From: Chionoecetes opilio
Taxonomy: Eukaryota; Arthropoda; Malacostraca; Decapoda; Majidae
DNA: 64,000 nt
Assembly: GCA_016584305.1 (NCBI GenBank)
Contig: JACEEZ010002764.1
Coordinates: 337,335 to 401,334, forward strand
Direction of reading: 5' to 3'
Positions 12,004-23,484 of this stretch are shown piece by piece; the stretch's first letter is position 1; each line of letters begins with the position of its first letter. Under the pieces are notes generated by a model, which searched no databases, had not been told where the DNA came from, and saw nothing but the letters and a program-made list of their open reading frames with translations. The translations under genes and the position numbers were made by a program.

Positions 12004-12523
12004 GATATTGGGCAGTAAAACTTATTGGGCTTATACCCATCTTTGTGCATGTGTGAAACTTCAGCTACTATTAGTTTCATTGCGAATATACCATTCCGAA
12101 ACGAATCATTGATTACATTTGATAAAATAAGATATTTTGCTGGGAAAACAAGTTTTAATACCACGGCATGAATATTGTCATAAACGAGTCTATATTTTTC
12201 CAACATTTTGATAACTTTTGACCTCTTTTAGCTTATAATGCTAAATCTGGGTGTATTACTTGCAGTATCTATTAGACAAAATGTAGAACACGAGAGGGAA
12301 GGAGGAGGCTGGAGTGAGGGGGCCGAAGGGTGGTGGCAGGAAGGAAGAGGGAAGCAAGAGGCTGACACAAGGGATCCTGGAGCTTCTCGTCGCTGTGTCT
12401 TTGTTCCTGTTAATGTGTACACACTTTGTTAATCATTCTCCTGAAAACATCACCTTAAAATGCGCCTTTTGTCTGGGCTCCATGAATTGTTTTGCATTGA
12501 GAAATAAATGATTAGGTTATTAG

Positions 12524-12723
<200 letters not shown>

Positions 12724-12952
12724 ACCTTTAGAGGAAAATATTTATCTACAATTTCAACGTTTGATTGCAATAATCTTTATTAAAAATGCAAGTAAATAAG
12801 GAAGAACTATTTAGATAATTACAATGATATGATAACTTCCAATGAATCTGGGCCATCGCGATATAAATAATGTGTAGATGTAAATACAAGTAAAACTATG
12901 AAGATATTATTTAGTTTGAAAGATTGGTTATTGTGAATAATTATTGCAGTGT

Positions 12953-12955
<3 letters not shown>

Positions 12956-13039
<84 letters not shown>

Positions 13040-13044
13040 GAGAG

Positions 13045-13075
<31 letters not shown>

Positions 13076-13103
13076 GAAGAGGAGAGAGAGAGAGAGGAGA
13101 GAG

Positions 13104-13149
<46 letters not shown>
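12956..13149. repeat. (TA)n joined to (GA)n compound microsatellite
   Basis: About 29 bp of TA passes directly into about 165 bp of GA with frequent GGA slips. The next 1.5 kb (13150-14700) is AT-rich, with no gene that I can support. Confidence 0.95.
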
Positions 13150-13151
<2 letters not shown>

Positions 13152-14715
13152 TGATACATTATTGGAACATTATCTCTCATCAAATAACTGTCAAGGTATT
13201 CTTTATGGTTCGTTGCAGTGGTGTGTTGAAAAGAATTTCAGCCACAAGGCGTCACCCGTTTACTTTTTTTTCCCGAAAGACATGTCATATACACGAATAA
13301 TTACTATGGTTTATTTACTCCTTCGCCAGACAACCATTCAACGCAAGCATTTAGAGTTGTGACGGATAGGAATAGCTTAGTAAAAGTAAAGCAGAAGAGA
13401 TCAAATCGCCTTTGTCATTTGTTATAAGTATTTTTTTGAGAAGCTACAAAGTCCTGCACACAGCTGGGATAAGACGAGTGTGTCATCTTTGGCACTTAAT
13501 GGTTGACATAATGCCGCGGAAAGAGGAAACAGTAGATATCTTATTTATATCAGCATTAGGGGCACAGACTCAGAGGGCCAAGTTACCATCCCAGAGGACA
13601 CAGCTTGCGGAATTATCGTGGGAAACACGTGGATCTGACTCGTGGATATGATGAGAAAATTTGGTACGTTTTGGAAGATGATTTCGCGTGGATGTGACAA
13701 GTGATTTCCACCTGTCAATTCTCGCATAAAACATGTGTCACATTATTGTATATTTCACGTGAATATTGGTGTATTGCACGTGTTGATTTAAATGCGATTT
13801 AATTGTGTCTTAAAGTAATCATCCAGACCATTTCATCATTCCTGATATAATGCAATCAAAATATAGCCATGATCGAGTATATTAACAATATGCTGTCACT
13901 TTTTGCATTCAGTCACACGTTTTTAAATGATCCGCATTCAAAATCTGTAAATTCCCCGAGCTCTCAAAACACAACTGATGACCAGCAGACGACGGACCAT
14001 GGGTCGGCGACCCATCGGGAAATGGGTGCTAAGCTCTCTGCAAAGGCACAGCTTTCTTGCTGTACCCATGAAGGATGCAAGTATATGCCATATCGCAAAA
14101 AATATATATCAGAAACACCCAAAATTCTTCATGTACTATTTTTTTCTGAGTTTACGTGTATTTGTATCAGGGCCGGGCTGGAAGGCCGCCTGCCGTGATA
14201 TCACCAGCAAGTTTCCCGCCACGGCTGAAATGTGGCCGTTGTTTTTCCCGCGCTCTTTACAAAAGTCATGTTTTTAGGGAAATAAGGCGTGGAAATTAAT
14301 GATTTTTTGTGGATTAGGTATTTTGAATGAACATTCAACATAATTATGCAAAGAAAAAATGGGTCTGGACGATTACTTTAAGAGCATATTAATATTTTGC
14401 AAGGAGTAGATATTTATTATATGCATAATTTACAATACAGTAATAAACATGTAGAAGTGTGTGTAAACTGTATAAATTATACATATAAAAATATTAGAAT
14501 ATTAAAAAAATTGCAATATTAGGAAAATACTATTATTCATGTCAGCATAATTCTAATTGTCCTCAGGGTAAAAGTGGTAAAGATAAAAGGAACATGATCC
14601 AGGTGATAGAATATATGCAATGATGCCAGGACGGGCATGATTGGTACGGCAGAGGTAGTATTTTGTAGAAAGGTTGACAATTCAGAAGTTGAGTGACCAG
14701 CATACAAAAAATTGG

Positions 14716-15010
14716 AACATGAACTGTGTATTTATTAAGGAAGCTAGGAACATGAATTACGTATTTATTAAGGAAGCTAGGAACATGAATTACGTATTTA
14801 TTAAGGAAGCTAGGAACATGAATTACGTATTTATTAAGGAAGCTAGGAACATGAATTACGTATTTATTAAGGAAGCTAGGAACATGAATTGTGTATTTAT
14901 TAAGGAAGCTAGGAACATGAATTGTGTATTTATTAAGGAAGCTAGGAACATGAACTGTATATTAATTAAGGAAGCTAGGAACATGAATTGTGTATTTATT
15001 AAGGAAACTG
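14716..15010 (+). repeat. 33-bp tandem repeat, about nine copies, frame-preserving
   Basis: The unit AGGAACATGAATTACGTATT-TATTAAGGAAGCT repeats every 33 bp. Because 33 is a multiple of three, one plus-strand frame (14674-15138, 154 residues) reads through as an 11-residue repeat NMNYVFIKEAR. Variants (TGT for TAC, TTA for TTT) are mostly conservative. No signal peptide, promoter or splice site frames it. It is probably a minisatellite whose frame is open by arithmetic, though a small repeat protein cannot be excluded from sequence alone. Confidence 0.85.
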
Positions 15011-15327
15011 AAGAGAAAAAAATGTGGAGGAAAGATCAGGAAGTAAAATCAGGGATTTGTATGGGAGTGAAAGATGAGGATCAGGTACTTAAAAGGGTGG
15101 AGGGTATACTTTGGCAATTAGGCTGTAGCAAGAGATAAAAACAGAAATAACATGTTGAAGAATGGTTGGAGGAGGGAGAAGGGTGCACAGTCAGATATAA
15201 GTAAGGTAGGGATGAGATAAGAAGGAAGACTGGCAGGTTGAAGATGGGAAAGGCTGCAGAGGTGGATGAAATAAATGGCGAGTTGAAAAGATATGGAGGA
15301 GGAAGAGAGTTGGCATCATGCATATAG

Positions 15328-15351
15328 TCTATAATAATATAAGCGAAAGTG

Positions 15352-15382
<31 letters not shown>

Positions 15383-15700
15383 GTGTGTGTGTGTGTGTGT
15401 GTGTGGTATAGGTTCCGCCCCCCGTGGCGCAATCACCTCATATGGCACATTTTTGGAACCGGGTTGACCAGGGGAAGGTCATAAGCCCACTTATGAGATG
15501 ATTCGATCACTTTTTTCTTTCTTTTTTTAGCAGCCTATTAGCGATAATTGTGAAAAAAAAAGTGGGTTGCGAGAATTGAGGAAACCTTGATGTAGGGTGA
15601 TGGGTAATGGGTGAGTGAATGGGTGGGGTGATGGGTGAGTGAATGGGTGGGGGGTGATGGGTGATGGGTGAGGGAATAGGTGGGGGGTGATGGGTAATGG
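15328..15700 (+). mobile_element. Helitron partial copy D (5' half)
   Basis: It begins TCTATAATAATATAAGCG at 15328, continues through AAAGTGTG, a TCTG/TG microsatellite, the unique segment (GGTTCCGCCCCCCGTGGC ... GAGATGATTCGATCAC) and about six array units, then stops in the array where copy E starts. It has no 3' hairpin. The base before TC is G here, not the usual A. Confidence 0.65.
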
Positions 15701-15734
15701 TAAATATAAGCGAAAGTGTGTCTGTCTGTCTGTC

Positions 15735-15778
<44 letters not shown>

Positions 15779-16387
15779 TGGTATAGGTTCCGCCCCCCGT
15801 GGCGCAATCACCTCATATGAAACATTTTTGAAACCGGGTTGACCAGGGGAAGGTTTTAAGCCCAATTATGAGATGATCCGATCACTTTTTTTTTTTTTTT
15901 AGCAGCCTATTAGCGATAATTGTGAACAAAAAGTGGGTTGCGAGAATTGAGGAAACCTTGATGTAGGGTGATGGGTAATGGGTGAGTGAATGGGTGGGGT
16001 GATGGGTAATGGGTGTGGGGTGATGGGTGAGTGAATGGGTTGGGGGTGATGGGTGATGGGTGAGGGAATAGGTGGGGGGTGATGGGTAATGGGTGAGTGA
16101 ATGGGTGTGTGGTGATGAGTAATGGGTGAGTGAATGGGTGGGGGGTGATGGGTAATGGGTGAGTGAATGGGTGGGGGGTGATGGGTAATGGGTGAGTGAA
16201 TGGGTGGGGGTAATACATACATTTCTACATCCATGATTTCAGGAAAGTTAGAAGGGGCTATCTGGAGAGTCCGTGTTTGGTGGGCCGAAGGCCCACCAAA
16301 CACAGGTGGTGGGCCGAAGGCCCACCACCAATAGCCCTCCGCAGGAGCTAGCCAAAAAGTCCGCCCGGAGGGCGGCTTTGCGGCTAG
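15701..16387 (+). mobile_element. Helitron copy E with complete 3' end
   Basis: It starts at AATATAAGCGAAAGTGTG (15703), lacking only the first few bases of the 5' end. It carries the microsatellite, the unique segment, the 33-bp array (15960-16210), the CATCCATGATTTCAGGAAAG segment and GGTGGGCC palindromes (16280-16328). It ends with the hairpin CCGCCCGGAGGGCGG (16361-16375), CTTTGCGG and CTAG (16384-16387), followed by T. It is the same family as copies A and F in the opposite orientation. It has no coding capacity for Rep or helicase. Confidence 0.75.
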
Positions 16388-16634
16388 TGTACCATATAAG
16401 GGCTCACCGCTCATTTATCCTTCTCTCGAGATGAAAGAGTTGGTATATATTGGCATATAGTGTACATAAGGGATTGGATACTGAGAAAAGTAAATCCTAA
16501 TAAAATAATAAAATATACAAGTCAAATAACAAGAAAGTTGATGAAACTGTATCAATGGGTTTCTAATGACAACAAAAACAGACTTGAAATATATTATAAA
16601 AAGAAGACATAATTTATTCAAGTGTAGAGCAAGC

Positions 16635-17748
16635 AGAAGTGTCCTTCTGCAAAAGCCTTCCGCTCTCAAAAGGATCTTTACCTCCTCAAGCTGAGCGTGC
16701 CCAGCTTTTAGACCACTATTGCACACCTCAGGGTTCTGTCCCTGTCTTTACTGATGGTTCCAAATCAGACGAAGGAGTTGGATACGGTGTCGTATTCCCA
16801 TCGTTAAACAAAGGCGTCAGCCTTCCAAGTGTTGCATCTGTTTTTACGGCTGAAATAGGTGCCATTTTATATGCTCTCATGACTCTTCTTACCCTTCCGA
16901 ATGTCTCTTTTACAATTTTTAGTGATTCTTGTAGTGCTCTTCAATCTATATAATTTTAACTCTCCCCATCCGCTGGTCAATGCCATCCTGGAATGGCTTT
17001 ATCTGCTCAAGAGGCGAGGCCGGACGGTCAGCTTTTGTTGGGTTACCGGCACATGTGTGTTGCCGGTAATGAGAAAGCTGATGCCTTGGCAAAAGCTGCA
17101 GCTAGAAGACCAGGTCTATCACATTTTGCAGTACCGGCTACAGACCTACGCTCGGCAATCCATAGATCAGTTCACACCAGTTGGCAGGAACGTTGGATTA
17201 ATATAGGGCAAAATGAACTACGCACCATCCGCCAAAGTATAGAGGGCTGGAGCTACTGCGGTCTCTCCCGGAGATGGGAGACTGCCTTGGCACGATTGCG
17301 TATTGGTCACTCCATATACACATGGATTCCTCATGGAGGGGGGCCACCCTCCTTACTGTGATGATTGTTTGGTCCCCTTAACTGTGCGGCACTTGCTGGT
17401 CGAGTGTCCTAGTCTTGGGGACCTACGTGAACAATTCTTGTCCCAGTGTCGGGGGGCGGACGGTGCCTACCGTCTCTCCCTGGCATTGGGAGAGGTGTTT
17501 CTCTCCGGGACATGAAGTCCATACCTGTATTGAGAGGGCTGGCCTTCTCAACAAGTTATGATGTTATTAATATTCTCTTATTATTGCTTTTAATGTACTA
17601 TTGTTCTTTTATATATTTTGTTATTTTAAATATTTTGATTTAATCTTAAAATTTGTTTTTTAATATTACTTTTACTGTAGCTTTTGTAAGCAGGCGTCAA
17701 TAACCCCGCAGTTGCGGCGCCTTAAAACTATAATATCTATATCTATCT
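16635..17748 (+). pseudogene. I-like LINE, 5'-truncated copy (RNase H and C-terminal knuckle)
   Basis: The frame starts with EVSFCKSLPLSKGSLPPQ and then gives an RNase HI domain: VFTDGSKSDEGVGYG (first Asp), FTAEIGAI (Glu), FSDSCSALQS (Asp), and in a second frame AGNEKADALAK (last Asp). The domain degrades the RNA strand of the RNA-DNA hybrid during reverse transcription. A C-terminal zinc knuckle C-x2-C-x7-H-x4-C (YCDDCLVPLTVRHLLVEC) follows at about 17355. RT plus RNase H plus a terminal CCHC fits I-clade LINEs. Two frameshifts (about 16950 and 17300) break it. The 3' end, GCAGTTGCGGCGCCTTAAAAC plus an ATCT-type tail, recurs in the copies at 23.5, 32.8 and 50.3 kb. Confidence 0.8.
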
Positions 17749-17989
17749 CTCCAGATGAAAGATGTTGGAATATTTAAAAAATCAAATATCAATGATCTTA
17801 AATACAGAATGGTTATTCCATAAGTTTACTTTATAATGCAAAATAAAATAATGTGAATGGAGCTGAACAAGCTCTCAGCTCCATACAAAGTATGCAGTAA
17901 GATATGGGAAGGCCAGAGTTGGGGGCAGTTTTGTTGCAATTATATGAGTTACTTCAGTTGCACTAGTATCTGTGAATTTCTTAAGCACA

Positions 17990-18385
17990 CTATCTCGAAT
18001 GAGAGTAAACAACTATGTGTTTTAAGGAAATTTTGGCCCTTCGACCATGCATATTATATTTGCACAGAAGGCTTTTACTCATAAAACTGCACAACAACTT
18101 TGATACCATATTTTTCTTATTTATACCACCAATACGAAGACACTTATTATACTTTTCTTGAATATGAGTGGGATTTCTTCTCAATTTGCATTCTACAGTT
18201 TGAAGCTCTTCCAAGGTGATATTCCGTTTGATAGTCAGGTCTATACCACTGTCACTAAATGAACTAACACAGTTGACAGATTTCAAATCTCTCGCCTCCT
18301 GCTTCATATCTCTCACCTCTTGCCTCACATCTAACAGCAGTTGGAGTACTCTTTTATGGAACCCGGTGGAGTAAATAAAATCCAT
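17990..18385 (-). CDS. DUF4806 domain exon, 3' end of a DUF4806-like gene
   Basis: This 131-residue frame contains FHKRVLQLLLDVRQEVRDMK, then NITLEELQTVECKLRRN, LRIGGINKKNMVSKLLC and KYNMHGRRAKISLKH, ending in a stop at 17990. This order (coiled helix, P/T-LEEL-x-EXKL, IGG, conserved YN-x-GR) is the DUF4806 domain, found at the C-terminus of many arthropod proteins of unknown function. The exons at 19.7, 20.2 and 20.7 kb on the same strand supply the matching N-terminal parts. The acceptor just upstream of FHKR is not clear; no strong pyrimidine-AG lies in the preceding 60 bp. DUF4806 has no known biochemical activity. Confidence 0.65.
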   Translation of the reverse strand: MDFIYSTGFHKRVLQLLLDVRQEVRDMKQEARDLKSVNCVSSFSDSGIDLTIKRNITLEELQTVECKLRRNPTHIQEKYNKCLRIGGINKKNMVSKLLCSFMSKSLLCKYNMHGRRAKISLKHIVVYSHSR

Positions 18386-18589
18386 ACGAGGAGCAAAGGA
18401 GGGGATATGTGGATTGATCTAAAGGCACTTGTCGGGGGTTCATAGAGTAAGGAGTTATTTGAACCACCCTGGTTCTTTGGGATAATCCAAGGAGAATGAT
18501 CAATTCAGGGTTAGGTACAACAAGTCTGTTTCTTTGACAATATATTAATAATTCACACAACGAAAATAACTAATTATAAAACCCTATGG

Positions 18590-18730
18590 TGGATGGCACC
18601 ACGACACGGTCAGTCATCACGTAGAGGAATAGCGGCAGGTGGACACAGGGACCAATTTGGTGGCACCTCGACACGGTCAGGCATCACGTCGAGGAATAGC
18701 GGCGGGTGGTCGCAGGGACCAGTTTGGTGG
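18590..18730. repeat. 67-bp tandem duplication
   Basis: Two copies of GGCACCNCGACACGGTCAG..., each about 67 bp (18605 and 18672 phase), with the start of a third at 18724. The copies are about 90% alike. The region lies in the apparent intron between exons of the DUF4806-like gene. Confidence 0.8.
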
Positions 18731-19702
18731 CCCCTCAGTAGACGTCCTTCGACCAGTGACTCTTTTTCAGCATCGATACAAGCAAGGGCGAAGGTGGTAG
18801 CACCCTCAACGCGGACGTCAGTGTCACCCAGAGAAGGCCTCAGTCATGAAGTGCACCAGCGGCATTAGTGTAGCGTCAGCACTACATGGGGCGTCTGTGT
18901 ATAGAGGCGCAGGCCGGCACAGCAGGCAGGTACGCCTCGCCGACGGTCCCTCAGAGCAACTCGACTCTACAAAGGAGGCTGTGCACCCCCAGAAACACGT
19001 ACATAATAAACATAATATGAACTCAAGAATAAACATAGAAATAAACATAGTATCAGGCAGAGCAGCAGGCTTACCGAAGGTTTGCGGAGTGTACCATCAC
19101 GCTTAGCGACCGACCCGACCGACCGACCATCACGCTTTTCAGGAGCTTATATCTTTGGAATCCCGCTTCCGATTGACAAGCAGTCTTCGCCATCTGATAG
19201 CCCCATTCAATCCCTATTTGACTTGACATGTTTTGTCTCAAGTGAGGAGTCAGCATGGCGCGTGGCGCGTGCCGCGTGAGGGGTGTCAGACAACGTTATC
19301 TTGCTATAGCTGAGAAACGGCTGTACCGACTAAGTTGAAATTTGGTGTGTGGTTGGAGACCACACACCTAGCAATGTCACACTGGTCAAACTCCGGGTGG
19401 CGCCGCACGTGCGCGCGTGCGGCGGGTTTCTACGTGCTCGCTCGTCCTTCGCCGATTAAGGCGTCTTACTGGTAACTCCATGCACCATAACTGAGATTTT
19501 GCAGTGTGGTCATTCATTTATTTACTTATACTCATGTTTTGTATTACCCCATGATATACAGCACATATGATATGAATTACTTCTATTTTTGTTCACTATC
19601 CTATCTAGTTCATACGCACTTTGATTATTAAGTATGAAAATCCTGAGAGTTAATTAGGATAAATAAAATAATAACATATCAATCACACTCAGAAGAGCTT
19701 AC

Positions 19703-19886
19703 CTTTGAAATGAAGTAGAAGTTTTACTACTGCTTCCATAAGAAGACAACTTTTGAGATGGAGGTGATGCTGGAGCCACATTTTGCAGTGGAGCTGGAGT
19801 CAGCTTTTGAGGAGGGGCTGGAGCCTGGTTCTGAGTTGGGGCTTGAGTTCCCTTCTGTAGCTTGGTTGGAGTAACATTTTGCAATA
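19703..19886 (-). CDS. Putative internal exon of the DUF4806-like gene (Pro/Gln-rich)
   Basis: The exon is bounded by TTTTCTTTTCAATCAG (acceptor) and AAAG/GTAAGC (donor) on the minus strand. The open frame reads QNVTPTKLQKGTQAPTQNQA and continues as Pro/Gln/Ala repeats to STSFQR. It is low-complexity and probably a disordered linker. In simple addition its phase does not match the exon at 20163-20308: one extra base would be needed. Either another exon, a sequence error or a mis-set boundary is involved. No domain is recognised. Confidence 0.5.
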
Positions 19887-20162
19887 CTGATTGAAAAGAA
19901 AATATATTTAGTGAAACAGATAATGTAGCCTACTCCGACACCTAAAGAGTGTCTTATACAAAAATAGAGTGCTATACAATAAGTAAGAGTGATATCATGC
20001 GTTATCGAGCCTTTAATCTCAAACGTATTTTAATACAGTTTCATTTCACATAATTATCATGAAAACATGTAGACTGATCTGGCAGCTATCACCTCGACTG
20101 TGAATAAATAAAATACAAGGAGAGCAGCACTTGCTTTGTTAAATTAGTCTTTGCCCACTTAC

Positions 20163-20308
20163 CATGCTACTGACGAAGTCCTCTGGAAGGATCTTCTTAG
20201 CACGTTTTATCTTCCTCTTTAAAACACCTTCACCATCATCATCAGAGTCAGTACTACTTTCCTCAATTGCAGATGTGAGCTGGTAATTGTCACATTCTTG
20301 ATAGTTAT
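20163..20308 (-). CDS. Putative internal exon of the DUF4806-like gene (acidic/basic linker)
   Basis: A clear acceptor (TTGTGTTCATGTTCCAG) and a consensus donor (ATG/GTAAGT) bound a 146-bp exon that reads DNYQECDNYQLTSAIEESST, then DSDDDGEGVLKRKIKRAKK and ILPEDFVSSM. In DUF4806 proteins an N-terminal Trp/Tyr-rich segment is followed by a short YxxA--K--AExTS stretch and then charged linkers with nuclear-localisation-like KRK clusters. This exon fits that position. Confidence 0.6.
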
Positions 20309-20395
20309 CTGGAACATGAACACAAAACAATAAAGAATAATAAATAATAATTGAGTCGATTCTCTCTCTCTCTCTCTCTCTTCTCTCTACTCGCC

Positions 20396-20560
20396 AGGGT
20401 GGCCTGGTGGTAGAGCGCGCTGCCCGAGTGTAGGGACCCTGCATTCGGTCAGCGGTTCGAGTCCACCAAGTTCGTCCTGGTGTGGTGGCGCTTTGTATAG
20501 TCAATAACCTTGTCGTTGGTACTTGAAAAGTGTCTAGATAGGATCAAAGTATCTGATCTC
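20396..20560 (+). mobile_element. tRNA-derived SINE (family 2)
   Basis: TGGTGGTAGAGCGCG (20405-20419) is a near-consensus A-box and GGTTCGAGTCC (20454-20464) a consensus B-box. About 100 bp of body follow (GTCCTGGTGTGGTGGCGCT ... ATCTGATCTCAGAGTC), ending in a TC tract. It is flanked on both sides by TC repeats and lies in the intron between two exons of the DUF4806-like gene. The acceptor-stem pairing of a functional tRNA is not obvious, so a SINE is preferred over a tRNA gene. Confidence 0.65.
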
Positions 20561-20654
20561 AGAGTCTCTCTCTCTCTCTCTCTACTGTATACAAGAAAGG
20601 AAGAAAAGTGCCAGCATATAAATGTTAAGAAGATAGTAAAATAACACTTAGCTG

Positions 20655-20865
20655 AAGATACTTTCACTTTAACCAATTGGAACTTCCTCCATAATTTAAG
20701 GTCCGGGTGTGGTCGAGAACTCGATGCATTCTCGGCGTTTACACCTTGCGGCCAATATAAGCTTTGCTTCTCCTCATCTATCCAGGTACATGGTACAACA
20801 CCTTCCTCTTCATTTTTTCCCTCTACCCAGACTGCTCGTTTCCACATCCTGACAATGTAAACCAT
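20655..20865 (-). CDS. First recognised exon of the DUF4806-like gene
   Basis: The frame reads MWKRAVWVEGKNEEEGVVPC, then TWIDEEKQSLYWPQGVN and LKLWRKFQLVKVK. DUF4806 proteins start with this kind of module: VxFxDE--VEVVPSxW ... CYWPP ... W--YxVKV. The Trp-Ile/Leu-Asp and YWP signatures are present. TTTACATTGTCAG lies directly before GATGTGG and could be an acceptor, in which case the start codon lies further upstream, off the exon. The donor near 20655 is ambiguous (AAA/GTATCT or AAGT/GTTATT). With the three downstream minus-strand segments this is the best host-gene candidate in the window. Transposon association of this family is also possible. Confidence 0.55.
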
Positions 20866-22040
<1,175 letters not shown>

Positions 22041-22270
22041 TGAGGGTGGAGGGAGGGAGGGAGGGCAGACAGGGAACCGCTACGAATTTTACTAACTAGG
22101 GTAAAAAATGTTGCCTTTGGTAAACCCGTGGGAAAGTTTTTCCTGCTGGGGAAAAGATGGCGGCTGGGGTCTCCCGTCGGCTGTTCTGGTTACAGTACAT
22201 GATTTATATGACATTATTAAAAATGTATTCATAAAAGTCAAAAAGATGAATGTACTTATTTTAATAAATT

Positions 22271-22317
22271 TTAATAATGCCATATGTGTAGGCTACCTAC
22301 ACATATGACATTATTAA
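22271..22317. repeat. Near-perfect 22-bp hairpin next to the MULE 3' end
   Basis: TTAATAATGCCATATGTGTAGG (22271-22292) pairs with 22296-22317 at 21 of 22 positions, leaving a CTA loop. It lies about 30 bp beyond the last codon of the MULE transposase and could be part of the element end or an independent MITE fragment. Confidence 0.7.
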
Positions 22318-22345
22318 AATTTTATTCAAGAAAGTTAAAAAATAT

Positions 22346-23477
22346 ATTAAATTTAGTCTTCATCATCTTCGTTTGAATTTTGCAAGGCTGATACAAGCTG
22401 AAGAACCTGGGTGGGAGTAATATATTTATTCTTGTATGATGCCCATATGTCAAAGATTTTGCCCTGATATTCTCGAAACGTCTTGCGCTGGTATCGTTGA
22501 AGTTTTTCTTCAGAAAATAGCTGGTGAGTAGTGGTAACCTGTCGACACTCACAATAGAGGACTTCCATCAGCTCATAGACATTGATGTTGTGGTATTCAT
22601 TCCCTGTCTTTGAGCCCAGCTTGTTAAGACCAGCATGCCACCCTTCCACACCATTATTGGTTCTAACACCCTGACCATAGATGCTCCAAGAGGACGGTGG
22701 AAAAGTGTTCGTTGATATCCATGTGGACTCCATATAACCAAAGAGTTGGTGAAACCCCTGATGATGTGAAGGGCCTATGAGATCCTGGAATTCCTGGAAG
22801 GTGGCCGGTACTTGCTGTGGAGGTAAAAATGGTAGTGACATAAGTTCTCGTAGAAACTTGCGTGACTTTGACTTTTGGTAGTACAGGTGAAGAAGACCAT
22901 TGTCCTTGATTTGTTCCATATTGATTGGGTCCAGTGGAAATTGCATCCACTTAACGTTGCTAGGGAGAAAATTTCACGAAAAGCGCTCCAGACAGTTGTC
23001 TCGAAGTCCATCACAACTTAATTGTAAGCCTGCTTTATAATCTGCCTTGGAACGCCGATGCATGAGCACCATCATAGGTGGAACTTGCTTAATGCTTTCA
23101 TTTTGAAAGGAAAATTTTACTTTTTATAAGGAAAAAAAATGAAAACCATGTATACTCCATAGCTGATAAAACGGTTTCTGCACTGTTTTGAATGTACCAT
23201 CCACGTACCAAGTTTTTGCTGCTGAGAGGAGAGTGAGCATGATACTTATGCAGAAAAATAACATGCCGAGCTGACCCACACGGATATCGTCCTGCATGAA
23301 ATGAGGTGGAATTGCTCCCTCAACCCAGTTGAAATCCAAGCTCTTTGGATGCTTTGGTCGTCTCTTCTGACGGCAGAGGTTGGTCGAGCGAACCATGGCT
23401 GACACAGACGACAGGGAAGCGCATGGGGCATCAGTTGGAAGATACTTAAACAAACGGTCGTGCCATCCATTCTGCAC
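22346..23477 (-). pseudogene. MULE transposase, C-terminal half
   Basis: Frames on the minus strand show the MULE (Mutator-like) DDE core. The first catalytic Asp is in TWYVDGTFKTVQKPF (near 23200), followed by KQVPPMMVLMHRRSKADY. The second Asp is in MMDFETTVWSAF with CNFHWTQSIW immediately after (the usual C-x2-H), and the Glu region is GVRTNNGVEGWHAGLN near 22670. The protein ends NSNEDDED at about 22353. Transposase cuts and pastes DNA between terminal inverted repeats in the nucleus. Two or three frame changes (about 23120, 22980) break it. The N-terminal FLYWCH/PHD half lies beyond a LINE inserted at 23485-25052. A 5' end of the element was not located. Confidence 0.85.
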
Positions 23478-23484
23478 GTAGGTA

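Noticed and set aside
20396..20475. Functional tRNA gene
   Set aside because: A and B boxes are present, but acceptor and anticodon stems are not evident and a long unrelated body follows; SINE preferred.
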